From CADEED01 sp035765415 (lineage in GTDB: Bacteria > Pseudomonadota > Gammaproteobacteria > Steroidobacterales > Steroidobacteraceae): a stretch of DNA of 64,000 nucleotides. The notes below the pieces were generated by a model. The model was not told the origin of the DNA. It was given only the letters and a program-made list of their open reading frames with translations, and searched no databases. Shown one piece after another: positions 33,527 to 41,918 of this stretch. Where the stretch lies: contig DASTXR010000132.1 in assembly GCA_035765415.1 (NCBI GenBank), positions 1 through 64,000 of the forward strand, written 5' to 3'. Numbering within the stretch: the first letter of the stretch is position 1; each line of letters starts with the position of its first letter. Made by a program: the position numbers and the translations under genes.

Positions 33527-34375
33527 ATGCCCTCCATGAAGCGGATCATCGCGGTGGCGAACCAGAAAGGCGGCGTCGGCAAGACGACCACCGCCGTGAA
33601 CCTCGCGGCGTCGTTCGCCGCGACGCGCCGCCGCGTGTTGTTGATCGACATCGATCCGCAAGGCAACGCCACCATGGGCTGCGGCGTGGAAAAGTCGCAG
33701 ATCACGCGCGGCACCGGCGACGTGTTGTTAGGCGAGGCCGACGCGGCTTCGACCATCATCGCGCTCGAGTCCATGCCCGGCATGTCGCTCATGCCCGCGA
33801 ACCAGGACCTGGTCGCGGCGGAAGTCCAGTTGCTAACTACCCTGGCGGGGCGCGAGCTGCGTTTGCGCAATGCGTTGAAGCCCGTCTACGACCAGTACGA
33901 AGTCATCCTCATCGACTGCCCGCCGTCGCTCAACATGCTCACGCTGAACGCGCTGGTGGCGGCGCAGAGCGTGCTCATTCCCATGCAGTGCGAGTACTAC
34001 GCGCTCGAGGGCCTGTCCGCGCTGGTCGGCACCATCGAGCAGATCAAGGGCGCGGTGAATCCGAACCTCGAGATCGAAGGCATCCTGCGCACCATGTTCG
34101 ATCCGCGAAACAACCTCGCCAACGAAGTGTCCAGCCAGCTCATCGCGCATTTCGGCGACAAGGTGTTCCGCACCATCGTGCCGCGCAACGTGCGCCTGGC
34201 CGAGGCCCCGTCTTTCGGCAAGCCGGTCCTGCAGCACGACAAGGACTCGCGCGGCGCGCTGGCCTATCTGGCGCTGGCCGGCGAGATGCTCCGCAAGGAG
34301 GACGAAGCCGCCAACGACGCCGAGGTCGTGCCCCCGGCAGAGGCCGCCGCCGACGGCGAGCATCCCGTCAACTAG
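33527..34375 (+). CDS. parA: Chromosome-partitioning ATPase ParA (Soj)
   Basis: The protein is 282 residues if started at 33527, or 279 from the ATG at 33536. It has the deviant Walker A motif NQKGGVGKTTTAVNLA, DIDPQGNAT, and the Walker B-like VILIDCPPSLNMLTLNAL. It lacks the long N-terminal HTH of plasmid ParA, as expected for chromosomal Soj. The C-terminal tail is acidic (EVVPPAEAAADGE). parB is separated from it by a GNAT gene and a palindrome. Confidence 0.96.
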   Translation: MPSMKRIIAVANQKGGVGKTTTAVNLAASFAATRRRVLLIDIDPQGNATMGCGVEKSQITRGTGDVLLGEADAASTIIALESMPGMSLMPANQDLVAAEVQLLTTLAGRELRLRNALKPVYDQYEVILIDCPPSLNMLTLNALVAAQSVLIPMQCEYYALEGLSALVGTIEQIKGAVNPNLEIEGILRTMFDPRNNLANEVSSQLIAHFGDKVFRTIVPRNVRLAEAPSFGKPVLQHDKDSRGALAYLALAGEMLRKEDEAANDAEVVPPAEAAADGEHPVN

Positions 34376-34396
34376 GGGTCCTCGGGGTCTGGCCGC

Positions 34397-34440
34397 GGGG
34401 TCTGGCTCCAATTTGCGTCCGCAAATTGGTGCCTGACCCC
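34397..34440. repeat. REP-like 20-bp inverted repeat between parA and the GNAT gene
   Basis: The arms 34397-34416 and 34421-34440 pair over 20 bp with two mismatches around a GTCC loop. The core is CCAATTTGC-GTCC-GCAAATTGG. GGGTCTGG also occurs once more just upstream (34385-34392). It could act as a structural or terminator-like element after parA, but there is no T-tract. Confidence 0.8.
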
Positions 34441-34459
34441 ATTCCTTGACCTAACTACT

Positions 34460-34984
34460 GTGACACACGCCATCCGCCCCTTCCGCGAATCCGATTGGCC
34501 CACCCTCTGGCCCATGCTGCGCGCCACTTTCGCCGCGGGCGACACCTACACCTTTCCGCCCGACAGCCCGGAATCCGAAATCCACAGGATCTGGATAGAG
34601 GCGCCACGCGCCACCTTCGTGGCCTGCGATGCGGACGGCGCCGTTCTCGGCACCTATTTCATCAAGGCAAACCAGCCCGGGCTTGGCGACCATGTCTGCA
34701 ACTGCGGCTACGTGGTGGCGCCGGCGTCCCAGGGACGCGGCATTGCCGCTGCCATGTGCGAGCACTCACAACGTGTCGCCGTCGAACTGGGCTTCCGCGC
34801 CATGCAGTTCAATTTCGTCGTCGCGAGCAACACCCGGGCAGTTCAGCTCTGGGAAAGGCTGGGTTTCGCCGTGGTCGGCAGGCTGCCGGGCGCGTTTCGC
34901 CACCAAAAGCTGGGTTTCGTGGACGCGCTGGTGATGTTCAAGACGCTGGTTCCCGCGGACGTCGTTTATGATCCGCCGTCATGA
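34460..34984 (+). CDS. GNAT family N-acetyltransferase, inserted between parA and parB
   Basis: From a GTG start the protein is 174 residues and a complete GNAT fold. The acetyl-CoA-binding strand-helix is CGYVVAPASQGRGIAAAM, followed by the C-terminal NTRAVQLWERLGFAVVG motif. The substrate is unknown. Its stop overlaps the parB start (ATGA), so it is probably translated together with parB. A REP-like palindrome precedes it. A gene between parA and parB is unusual and suggests insertion. Confidence 0.9.
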   Translation: MTHAIRPFRESDWPTLWPMLRATFAAGDTYTFPPDSPESEIHRIWIEAPRATFVACDADGAVLGTYFIKANQPGLGDHVCNCGYVVAPASQGRGIAAAMCEHSQRVAVELGFRAMQFNFVVASNTRAVQLWERLGFAVVGRLPGAFRHQKLGFVDALVMFKTLVPADVVYDPPS

Positions 34985-35907
34985 GCCAGAAGAAACCGGT
35001 GATGGGACGCGGACTCGAGGCCCTGCTCGGCCAGATGTCCAAGCGTCCGGAGCCAGCGCCTGCTGCTGGCGCGCCGCCGCCGCCGGCGGCCAGGCTGCCG
35101 GGTGACGAACTCGCCAATCTCCCGCTCGACCTGTTGCAGCGTGGCAAGTACCAGCCCCGTGTCGACATGCGCCAGGAATCGCTTGAAGAACTGGCGGCTT
35201 CCATCAAGTCGCAGGGAATCATCCAGCCCATCGTCGTGCGCGCCGTCGACGGCGCCGCGCCGGGCGCATCTCAGCGCTACGAAATCATCGCCGGTGAACG
35301 CCGCTGGCGCGCGGCGCAGATCGCCGGCCTCGCCACCATTCCGGCCGTCATCCGCACAGTCCCCGACGAAGCCGCCATCGCCATGGCGCTCATCGAGAAC
35401 ATCCAGCGCGAAAACCTGAATCCGCTCGAAGAAGCGCGCGCGCTCGAACGGCTCATCAGTGAATTCGGCATCACTCATCAACAGGCTGCCGATGCGGTGG
35501 GCCGGTCGCGCGCCGCGGTGTCCAACCTGCTGCGCCTTCTCGAGCTGGCCCCCGAAATCAGCGCGTTCGTCGAGCGGCGCGAGCTCGAGATGGGCCATGC
35601 GCGCGCTTTGCTCGCGCTCACGCAACGCCGCCAGCAGGTGGAAGTGGGCACGCTGGTCGCCAAGCGCGGATTGTCGGTGCGCGATACCGAAGGCATGGTG
35701 CGCGGCATACTCGCGCGCGCTTCGGGCGGCGGCGCGCCCAGGGACAGCAAGGCGCTCGACCCGAACGTGCAGCGCTTGCAGGACGAACTGACGGAAAAAC
35801 TCGGCGCGACCGTGCAGATCCAGCACACCGGTTCCGGCAAGGGCAAAGTCGTCGTCAGCTATCACTCATTAGATGAGCTCGACGGCATCCTGGCGCATAT
35901 CCGCTAG
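34981..35907 (+). CDS. parB: Chromosome-partitioning protein ParB (Spo0J)
   Basis: The 308-residue protein has the N-terminal ParA-interacting MGRGLEALLG segment. The CTP-binding ParB/Srx domain follows with Box I-like KYQPRVDM, the GERRWRAA motif and MALIENIQRENLNPLEEA. The central HTH is ITHQQAADAVGRSRAAVSN, and a C-terminal dimerisation domain is present. It loads at parS sites and slides as a CTP-dependent clamp. No good parS was found in the window. The next gene overlaps its 3' end by 35 bp. Confidence 0.96.
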   Translation: MSQKKPVMGRGLEALLGQMSKRPEPAPAAGAPPPPAARLPGDELANLPLDLLQRGKYQPRVDMRQESLEELAASIKSQGIIQPIVVRAVDGAAPGASQRYEIIAGERRWRAAQIAGLATIPAVIRTVPDEAAIAMALIENIQRENLNPLEEARALERLISEFGITHQQAADAVGRSRAAVSNLLRLLELAPEISAFVERRELEMGHARALLALTQRRQQVEVGTLVAKRGLSVRDTEGMVRGILARASGGGAPRDSKALDPNVQRLQDELTEKLGATVQIQHTGSGKGKVVVSYHSLDELDGILAHIR

Positions 35908-36604
35908 CGCGTTCGCCGCGGTGTTGCTGGCCGCCGGTTGCGCCAGCGATCCGGGCCAGGTCGAGGTCGCCGCTCGCGATCCGACGCTGCTTCACTCCGA
36001 CGATTTTCGCGATGGACTCGGCCAGTGGCACATCGAGGCCGAGAAGCCGGGTGTCATTGCCGCTTCGGCCGGCGTGCTCGACATCGATGTGCCTGCCGGC
36101 GCGACGCTGTGGTTCAAACCGAAACTCGAGGGGCCCATCGCCATCGAGTTCGATGCAACCGCCGTGGCGGCGAGTGGCGCCAATGACCAGGTCAGCGACC
36201 TCAATGTTTTCTGGATGGCGCGCAACGTCGACGGGAGCGAGCCGGTTTACGCGCTGGTGCGCAGCGGCAAGTTCGAGGAATACCACGCATTGCTCACGTA
36301 TTACGTGGGGCTCGGCGGCAACCGGAACACGACCACGCGTTTCCGCCGCTACATCGGCGATCCGGTGCTGCGACCGCTGCGTCCGGGATACGACCTGGCC
36401 GGCGACGCGTACATGCTCGTGCCCAACAAACGTCAGACCATCCGGCTCGTCGCCAACGGCAGGGTCATCGAATACTGGCGCGATGGAACGAGGATCTTTC
36501 ACCTCGAGGATCCCGATCCTTACGAGAAAGGCTGGTTCGCATTCAGGACGACGTACAGCCATCTGCGCATCGAGCGGTTCCGCGTCCGCCGCGTCACGCC
36601 ATAG
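35873..36604 (+). CDS. DUF6250-type lipoprotein
   Basis: The start inside the parB 3' end gives a 243-residue protein with a lipoprotein signal ending AVLLAAGC (Cys 22). The mature part is a beta-rich domain with YALVRSGKFEEYHALLTYY, VGLGGNRNTTTRFRRYIG, EYWRDGTRIFH and GWFAFRTTYSHLRIERFRV. This resembles DUF6250, a concanavalin-like domain found in polysaccharide-associated proteins. Family assignment is from memory of the conserved pattern. A carbohydrate-binding or degrading role is plausible given the xylanase genes at 56-60 kb. Confidence 0.75.
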   Translation: MSSTASWRISASAFAAVLLAAGCASDPGQVEVAARDPTLLHSDDFRDGLGQWHIEAEKPGVIAASAGVLDIDVPAGATLWFKPKLEGPIAIEFDATAVAASGANDQVSDLNVFWMARNVDGSEPVYALVRSGKFEEYHALLTYYVGLGGNRNTTTRFRRYIGDPVLRPLRPGYDLAGDAYMLVPNKRQTIRLVANGRVIEYWRDGTRIFHLEDPDPYEKGWFAFRTTYSHLRIERFRVRRVTP

Positions 36605-36637
36605 ACATAAAACCCCAGGAAAAAGCAGGCTTTTCTG

Positions 36638-36666
36638 TTGAAGGCCCGAGGGTCGGCGTATATAAT
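36638..36666 (+). promoter_or_regulatory. Near-consensus sigma-70 promoter of the atp operon
   Basis: TTGAAG at 36638-36643 and a perfect TATAAT at 36661-36666 are separated by 17 bp. The region is otherwise AT-richer than its surroundings. Transcription would start near 36673, leaving a leader of about 125 nt before atpI. This fits a strongly expressed housekeeping operon. Confidence 0.8.
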
Positions 36667-36798
36667 GCGCGCCCCTGGCCTAAGGCACACGTAAGTCGTT
36701 GCCAAGCCAAACAATTTTCGAACATCGCTGAATCAGCCTGCGTCCTTCGTGGGCCCGTTGTTGTGTTCGTGGATTGTCCGACTTGCAGTAGGAGTGTC

Positions 36799-37212
36799 GT
36801 GGTCACCCTTGAGTTGCCCCAAGCGAGGCGACTGGCCGGAAGCGTAGTGCTCGGCCAGGTCGTCGTTACCGTTGTGGCCGCGGCAATTTGCTTCGCGGTG
36901 TGGGGCCGTACCGCCGGTTTGAGCGCGCTCGTGGGCGGTGGCATTTCCTGTGTCGCCAGCGCGGTGCTCGCGCTCATCGGCTTTGCCGCGCCGGCCGGGG
37001 CCGCCGCGCAGCGGGTGGCGCGCGCGTTCTACGTGGGTGAAGCCGCAAAACTCGGCGTCACGGTCGCGCTGTTCGTGCTGGTTTTCGTGACGATGAAGGT
37101 TTCGTTCGCCGCATTGTTCGGCGCCTACATCGCCACGTTGTTTGTCTATTGGATCGCTCTCGCGAATGCGCTGCCGCCTCTGGCAGGCACCGCGAGCGCG
37201 GCAAAGCGCTAG
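36799..37212 (+). CDS. atpI: ATP synthase subunit I
   Basis: GTG at 36799 is preceded by AGGAG with a 4-nt spacer, which decides it over an upstream GTG at 36763. The 137-residue protein has four predicted membrane helices and the AtpI pattern (VLGQVVVTVVAAAICFAVWG, AFYVGEAAKLGVTVALFVLV). AtpI helps assemble the c-ring. It is the first gene of the atpIBEFHAGDC operon. Confidence 0.9.
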   Translation: MVTLELPQARRLAGSVVLGQVVVTVVAAAICFAVWGRTAGLSALVGGGISCVASAVLALIGFAAPAGAAAQRVARAFYVGEAAKLGVTVALFVLVFVTMKVSFAALFGAYIATLFVYWIALANALPPLAGTASAAKR

Positions 37213-37226
37213 GAAACTTCAGATAG

Positions 37227-38054
37227 ATGTCAGCAGCTACCGAAACCGCGGGTCACGAGCAGACGTCGAACGAATACATCGTTCACCACCTGACCAATCT
37301 GCAGGTCGGCGAAGGTTTCTGGACCTTCAACCTCGACAGCATCTTCTTCTCCGTGCTGCTGGCGGTGGTCTTCGTCGGCTTCTTCCTCTGGGTCGCGCGC
37401 AGGGCCACCGCGGGCGTGCCCGGCAAGGCGCAGCTCTTCGTCGAAGTGCTGGTCGATTTCGTCGACACGCAGGTGCGCGACACCTTCCACGGCAACAGCA
37501 AGCTCATCGCGCCGCTCGCGCTCACCATCTTCTGCTGGGTGCTGCTGTTCAATTTCATGGACCTGGTGCCCGTCGACCTGCTCCCGGAAGCGGGCAAGCT
37601 GGCCGGCATCCACTACCTCAAGGTCGTGCCCAGCACCGATCTCAACATCACGCTCGGCATGTCCATCACCGTATTCCTGCTGGTGATGTTCTACAGCGTG
37701 AAGATCAAGGGCGCGGGCGGGTTCGCCAAGGAACTGCTGACGCATCCGTTCGGCCCCTACATGTTCCCGTTCAACCTGTTGTTGAACGTCATCGAACACC
37801 TGGCGCGTCCCGTGTCGCTCGGCCTGCGTCTGTTCGGCAACCTGTACGCCGGCGAGATGATCTTCCTGCTGCTCGCCGTGCTCGGCGGCAGTTTTGCGAT
37901 CAACACTTTCGGCGGCATCGGCGGCGCCATCGGCCAGCTGATCATGGGAACCGCGTGGGGCCTGTTCCACATCCTGGTCATCCCGCTGCAGGCATTCATC
38001 TTCATGGTTCTGACCATCGTGTACCTCGCGCAGGCACACGAGACTCATCACTGA
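37227..38054 (+). CDS. atpB: ATP synthase F0 subunit a
   Basis: The 275-residue protein has five or six membrane helices and the essential Arg in RPVSLGLRLFGNLYAGE, which faces the c-ring. The C-terminal segment LIMGTAWGLFHILVIPLQAFIF is typical. It forms the proton half-channels of F0. Confidence 0.97.
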   Translation: MSAATETAGHEQTSNEYIVHHLTNLQVGEGFWTFNLDSIFFSVLLAVVFVGFFLWVARRATAGVPGKAQLFVEVLVDFVDTQVRDTFHGNSKLIAPLALTIFCWVLLFNFMDLVPVDLLPEAGKLAGIHYLKVVPSTDLNITLGMSITVFLLVMFYSVKIKGAGGFAKELLTHPFGPYMFPFNLLLNVIEHLARPVSLGLRLFGNLYAGEMIFLLLAVLGGSFAINTFGGIGGAIGQLIMGTAWGLFHILVIPLQAFIFMVLTIVYLAQAHETHH

Positions 38055-38088
38055 TCTTTTTCGTTAACAAGTTTCTGTTGGAGGAAAA

Positions 38089-38373
38089 ATGGAACACGTT
38101 GCTCAATACGCTCAGATTCAAGGTTTCACCGCTCTCGCCGTCGGCATCATCTTCGGCATGGGCGCGCTCGGTACCGCCATCGGCTTCGGCCTGCTCGGCG
38201 GCAAGTTCCTGGAAGGCGCCGCGCGCCAGCCGGAACTGACCCCGGCGCTGCAGGTGAAGATGTTCATCGTCGCCGGCCTGCTCGACGCGGTCGCGATGAT
38301 CGGCATCGGCTTCGCGCTGTTCTTCACGTTCGCGAATCCGTTCCTGGGCCCGCTCGCCCCGGCTGCCCAGTAA
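38089..38373 (+). CDS. atpE: ATP synthase F0 subunit c
   Basis: The 94-residue hairpin protein has a Gly-rich first helix (GMGALGTAIGFGLLGGKFLEG), the polar loop ARQPE and the proton-binding Asp66 in VAGLLDAVAMIG. Residues around Asp66 are of proton type, with no Na+-site signature evident. GGAGG lies upstream as ribosome-binding site. Confidence 0.97.
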   Translation: MEHVAQYAQIQGFTALAVGIIFGMGALGTAIGFGLLGGKFLEGAARQPELTPALQVKMFIVAGLLDAVAMIGIGFALFFTFANPFLGPLAPAAQ

Positions 38374-38415
38374 GCATCGGTCGGAACCAATAGTCAGTCC
38401 GCCGAGGAGACGATT

Positions 38416-38886
38416 GTGAATATCACAGTAACTCTCATCGTCCAGATGCTGGTGTTCGCCATCGTCATCTGGGTCGTGATGAAGTTCATCTGGCCGATCA
38501 TTCTCGGCGCCATGAACGAGCGCGAGAAGAAGATCGCCGCCGGTCTTTCGGCCGCGGAGCAGGGACAGAAAGACCTCTCCGAAGCCAAGAGCCGCGCCGA
38601 CGAAGTGCTCAAGGAAGCCCGTACCCGTGCCCTGACCATCGAGTCGCAGGCACAGACGCGCGCGAACCTGATCCTCGAAGAAGCGCGCAAGGCCGCGGCC
38701 CTCGAGGGTGAAAAGGCCCTCGCGGCTGCCCAGTCCCAGATCGCTCTCGAGAGCAACAGGGCGCGCGACCAGCTGCGCGGGCAGGTCGTGAGCCTCGCCG
38801 TAGCCGGCGCCCGGCGCGTGCTCGAGAAAGAAATCGATCAGAAGACGCACGGCGAGCTGCTCGACCAGCTCGCGGCGAAGCTCTGA
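38416..38886 (+). CDS. atpF: ATP synthase F0 subunit b
   Basis: A GTG start with GAGGAGA upstream gives 156 residues: one N-terminal membrane helix (IVQMLVFAIVIWVVMKFIW), then a long charged coiled coil and the delta-binding C-terminus. It is the peripheral stalk. There is one b-type gene only, as usual for this class. Confidence 0.96.
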   Translation: MNITVTLIVQMLVFAIVIWVVMKFIWPIILGAMNEREKKIAAGLSAAEQGQKDLSEAKSRADEVLKEARTRALTIESQAQTRANLILEEARKAAALEGEKALAAAQSQIALESNRARDQLRGQVVSLAVAGARRVLEKEIDQKTHGELLDQLAAKL

Positions 38887-38899
38887 ACGGCGGCACCGC

Positions 38900-39436
38900 A
38901 TGGCTGAACGCATCACCACCGCACGTCCGTACGCGAAGGCCATCTTCGCGCTGGCGCGCAAGGGCAACAGGCTGGCGGAAACGTCGGCAGGTCTCATACG
39001 CGCGGCTGAAACCGTGGCCGATCCGCGCGTGCGCGCCTTGTTGGGCAGCCCGCAGGTGACCGCGGCGCAGCTCGCCGAGCTGGTCACCGGCGTCGCCGGA
39101 GCCGCGCTCGACGAGAACAGCCGCAACTTCATCGCGCTGCTGGCGCAAAACCGCCGTCTCGGATTCCTCCCCGAGATCGCGGCGTTGTTCGAGCAGATGA
39201 AGGCCGAGGTGGAGAACGCGGTGGACGTGGAAGTGACGTCGGCGTCGAAGCTCACGTCCGACCAGGAGAGCCGCTACGCGGCCGCGTTGCAGAAGAAGCT
39301 CGGGCGCCAGGTGCGCCTGCATACCAGGGTCGACGGCAGCCTCATTGGCGGCGCCGTCCTCAAGGCCGGCGATCTGGTGATCGACGGCTCCATCAAGGGC
39401 CGGCTCGAACGCCTGGCCGTTGAAATGACCGCTTAA
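38900..39436 (+). CDS. atpH: ATP synthase F1 subunit delta
   Basis: The 178-residue protein has the N-terminal helical bundle starting ITTARPYAKAIFALA and the C-terminal motif LIGGAVLKAGDLVIDGSIKGRL, both diagnostic of delta/OSCP. It links the b stalk to the F1 head. It lies between atpF and atpA. Confidence 0.96.
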   Translation: MAERITTARPYAKAIFALARKGNRLAETSAGLIRAAETVADPRVRALLGSPQVTAAQLAELVTGVAGAALDENSRNFIALLAQNRRLGFLPEIAALFEQMKAEVENAVDVEVTSASKLTSDQESRYAAALQKKLGRQVRLHTRVDGSLIGGAVLKAGDLVIDGSIKGRLERLAVEMTA

Positions 39437-39459
39437 AGAAATTTTCGAGGATTCAGAAC

Positions 39460-40998
39460 ATGTCCGTAAAAGCATCCGAGATCAGTGACCTCATCAAGTC
39501 ACGCATCGAGAACTTCAAGTCCGCGAGTGAAGCGCGCAACGTCGGCACCGTCGTCACGGTGACGGACGGCATCTGCCGCATCCACGGGCTCGCGGACGTT
39601 CGCTACGGCGAAATGATCGAGTTCCCGGGCAACCTCTTCGGCCTCGCGCTGAACCTGGAGCAGGACTCGGTGGGCGCCGTGGTGCTCGGCGACTACAAGA
39701 GCATCCGCGAAGGCGACACCGTGAAGACCACGGGCCGCATCCTCGAAGTGCCGGTGGGCCGCGAGTTGTTAGGCCGCGTGGTCGACGCGCTGGGCCAGCC
39801 GCTCGACGGCAAGGGCCCGCTAAAGACCAAGGAAAGCGCCCCCATCGAGCGCGTGGCGCCGGGCGTCATCTACCGCAAGTCGGTGAGCCAGCCGGTGCAG
39901 ACCGGTTACAAGGCCGTCGACTCCATGGTGCCGATCGGCCGCGGCCAGCGCGAACTCATCATCGGCGACCGCCAGACCGGCAAGACCGCGATGGCCGTCG
40001 ACACCATCATCAACCAGAAGTCTTCCGGCATTAAGTGCGTATACGTCGCCATCGGCCAGAAGCAGTCGACCATCGCCAACGTGGTGCGCAAGCTCGAAGA
40101 GCACGGCGCCATGGGCCACACCATCATCGTCGCAGCGTCGGCCTCGACGCCCGCCGCCATGCAGTACATCAGCGCGTACTCGGGCTGCACCATGGGCGAA
40201 TACTTCATGGACCGTGGTGAAGACGCCTTGATCATCTACGACGATCTGTCGAAGCAGGCCGTGGCCTATCGCCAGATCTCGCTGCTGCTGCGCCGTCCCC
40301 CGGGCCGCGAAGCGTATCCCGGCGACGTGTTCTACCTGCACAGCCGCCTGCTCGAGCGCTCCGCGCGCGTGAACGAACAGTACGTCGAAGAGTTCACCAA
40401 GGGCGCCGTGAAGGGCAAGACAGGTTCGCTCACGGGCCTGCCCATCATCGAGACCCAGGCCGGCGACGTGACCGCGTTCGTGCCCACGAACGTCATCTCC
40501 ATCACCGACGGCCAGATCTTCCTCGAGACCGACCTGTTCAACGCCGGCATCCGCCCGGCCATGAACGCCGGCATCTCGGTGTCGCGCGTCGGTGGCGCCG
40601 CGCAGACCGACATCATCAAGCGCCTGGGCGGCGGCATCCGCCTGGCCCTCGCGCAGTACCGCGAGCTCGCGGCGTTCTCGCAGTTCGCGTCCGACCTCGA
40701 CGAGGCGACCCGCCGCCAGCTCGAGCGCGGCGTGCGCGTGACCGAGCTCATGAAGCAGAAGCAATACGCGCCGCTGTCGGTGGCCGAGATGGCGCTGTCC
40801 ATCTACGCGGTGAACAACGGCTATTTCGACAAGGTCGACCGCAAGAAGGTCGTCGACGCGGAAGCCGCGCTGCAGAACTTCGCGCGCAGCTCGCACAAGG
40901 CGACGCTCGATGCCGTGAATGCCGAGCCGGTGCTCAAGAAGCACGAAGCGGCGATCAAGGGCATCTGCGAAGAGTTCGCCAAGAACGGCGTGTTCTGA
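39460..40998 (+). CDS. atpA: ATP synthase F1 subunit alpha
   Basis: The 512-residue protein has the P-loop GDRQTGKTAMA, the alpha signature around RPAMNAGISVSRVGGAAQ and the N-terminal SEISDLIKSRIENF region. It is the non-catalytic nucleotide-binding subunit. Confidence 0.98.
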   Translation: MSVKASEISDLIKSRIENFKSASEARNVGTVVTVTDGICRIHGLADVRYGEMIEFPGNLFGLALNLEQDSVGAVVLGDYKSIREGDTVKTTGRILEVPVGRELLGRVVDALGQPLDGKGPLKTKESAPIERVAPGVIYRKSVSQPVQTGYKAVDSMVPIGRGQRELIIGDRQTGKTAMAVDTIINQKSSGIKCVYVAIGQKQSTIANVVRKLEEHGAMGHTIIVAASASTPAAMQYISAYSGCTMGEYFMDRGEDALIIYDDLSKQAVAYRQISLLLRRPPGREAYPGDVFYLHSRLLERSARVNEQYVEEFTKGAVKGKTGSLTGLPIIETQAGDVTAFVPTNVISITDGQIFLETDLFNAGIRPAMNAGISVSRVGGAAQTDIIKRLGGGIRLALAQYRELAAFSQFASDLDEATRRQLERGVRVTELMKQKQYAPLSVAEMALSIYAVNNGYFDKVDRKKVVDAEAALQNFARSSHKATLDAVNAEPVLKKHEAAIKGICEEFAKNGVF

Positions 40999-41015
40999 GG
41001 AACGGCTAGCTAGTC

Positions 41016-41879
41016 ATGCCTGGAACAAAAGAAATCCGCGTCAAGATCGCCAGCGTCAAGAGCACGCAGAAGATCACGAAGGCGATGCAGATGGTGGCGA
41101 CGAGCAAGATGCGTCGCGCGCAGGAGCGCATGCGCCTGGCGCGGCCCTATGCCACGAAGATCCGCTCGGTCATCGGCAACCTGACCCAGGCCAATCCCGA
41201 CTACCACCACCCGTTCCTGCAGGAACGGCAAGAGGTGAAGAACGTCGGCGTCATCGTCATCTCGTCGGACCGCGGCCTGTGCGGTTCGCTCAACATCAAC
41301 ATCTTCAAGCAGGCGCTGACCGCGATCCGCGACTGGCAGGCCAGGGGCGCGAACATCTCCATGTGCGTCATCGGCGGCAAGGCCACGGCATTCTTCCGCC
41401 GGCTGCCCAACCCGATCCTCGCGAACACGCAGGGCCTCGGCGACTTCCCGCACATCAAGGACCTCATCGGCACGGTGAAGGTCATGCTGGACGCCTACAA
41501 GGAAGGCAAGATCGACCGCGTCCTGCTGGTGCACACCACCTTCGTCAACACCATGACGCAGAAGCCGGTCGCCATCCAGCTGCTGCCCGTCGAGCCCATC
41601 GACGGCGCCGAGCTGCAGGAACACTGGGATTACATCTACGAACCGTCGGCCGACGAGATCCTCGAAGGCCTGCTCATGCGCTACATCGAAGCGCAGGTGT
41701 ACCGCGCGGTCGTGGAAAACGTGGCCAGCGAAATGGCCGCGCGCATGGTGGCGATGAAAGCGGCCACCGACAACGCCGGCAAGCTCATCGGCGAGCTCCA
41801 GCTCATTTACAACAAGGCCCGCCAGGCTGCGATCACCAAGGAATTGGCAGAGATCGTCGGCGGCGCGGCTGCCGTCTGA
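41016..41879 (+). CDS. atpG: ATP synthase F1 subunit gamma
   Basis: The 287-residue protein has the N-terminal helix IRVKIASVKSTQKITKAMQM and the C-terminal signature ENVASEMAARMVAMKAATDNA, the two halves of the rotor coiled coil. It couples proton flow to catalysis. Confidence 0.97.
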   Translation: MPGTKEIRVKIASVKSTQKITKAMQMVATSKMRRAQERMRLARPYATKIRSVIGNLTQANPDYHHPFLQERQEVKNVGVIVISSDRGLCGSLNINIFKQALTAIRDWQARGANISMCVIGGKATAFFRRLPNPILANTQGLGDFPHIKDLIGTVKVMLDAYKEGKIDRVLLVHTTFVNTMTQKPVAIQLLPVEPIDGAELQEHWDYIYEPSADEILEGLLMRYIEAQVYRAVVENVASEMAARMVAMKAATDNAGKLIGELQLIYNKARQAAITKELAEIVGGAAAV

Positions 41880-41918
41880 TACAGACGACAAGCACGAATT
41901 AGTTAGAGGTTAGCGAAC

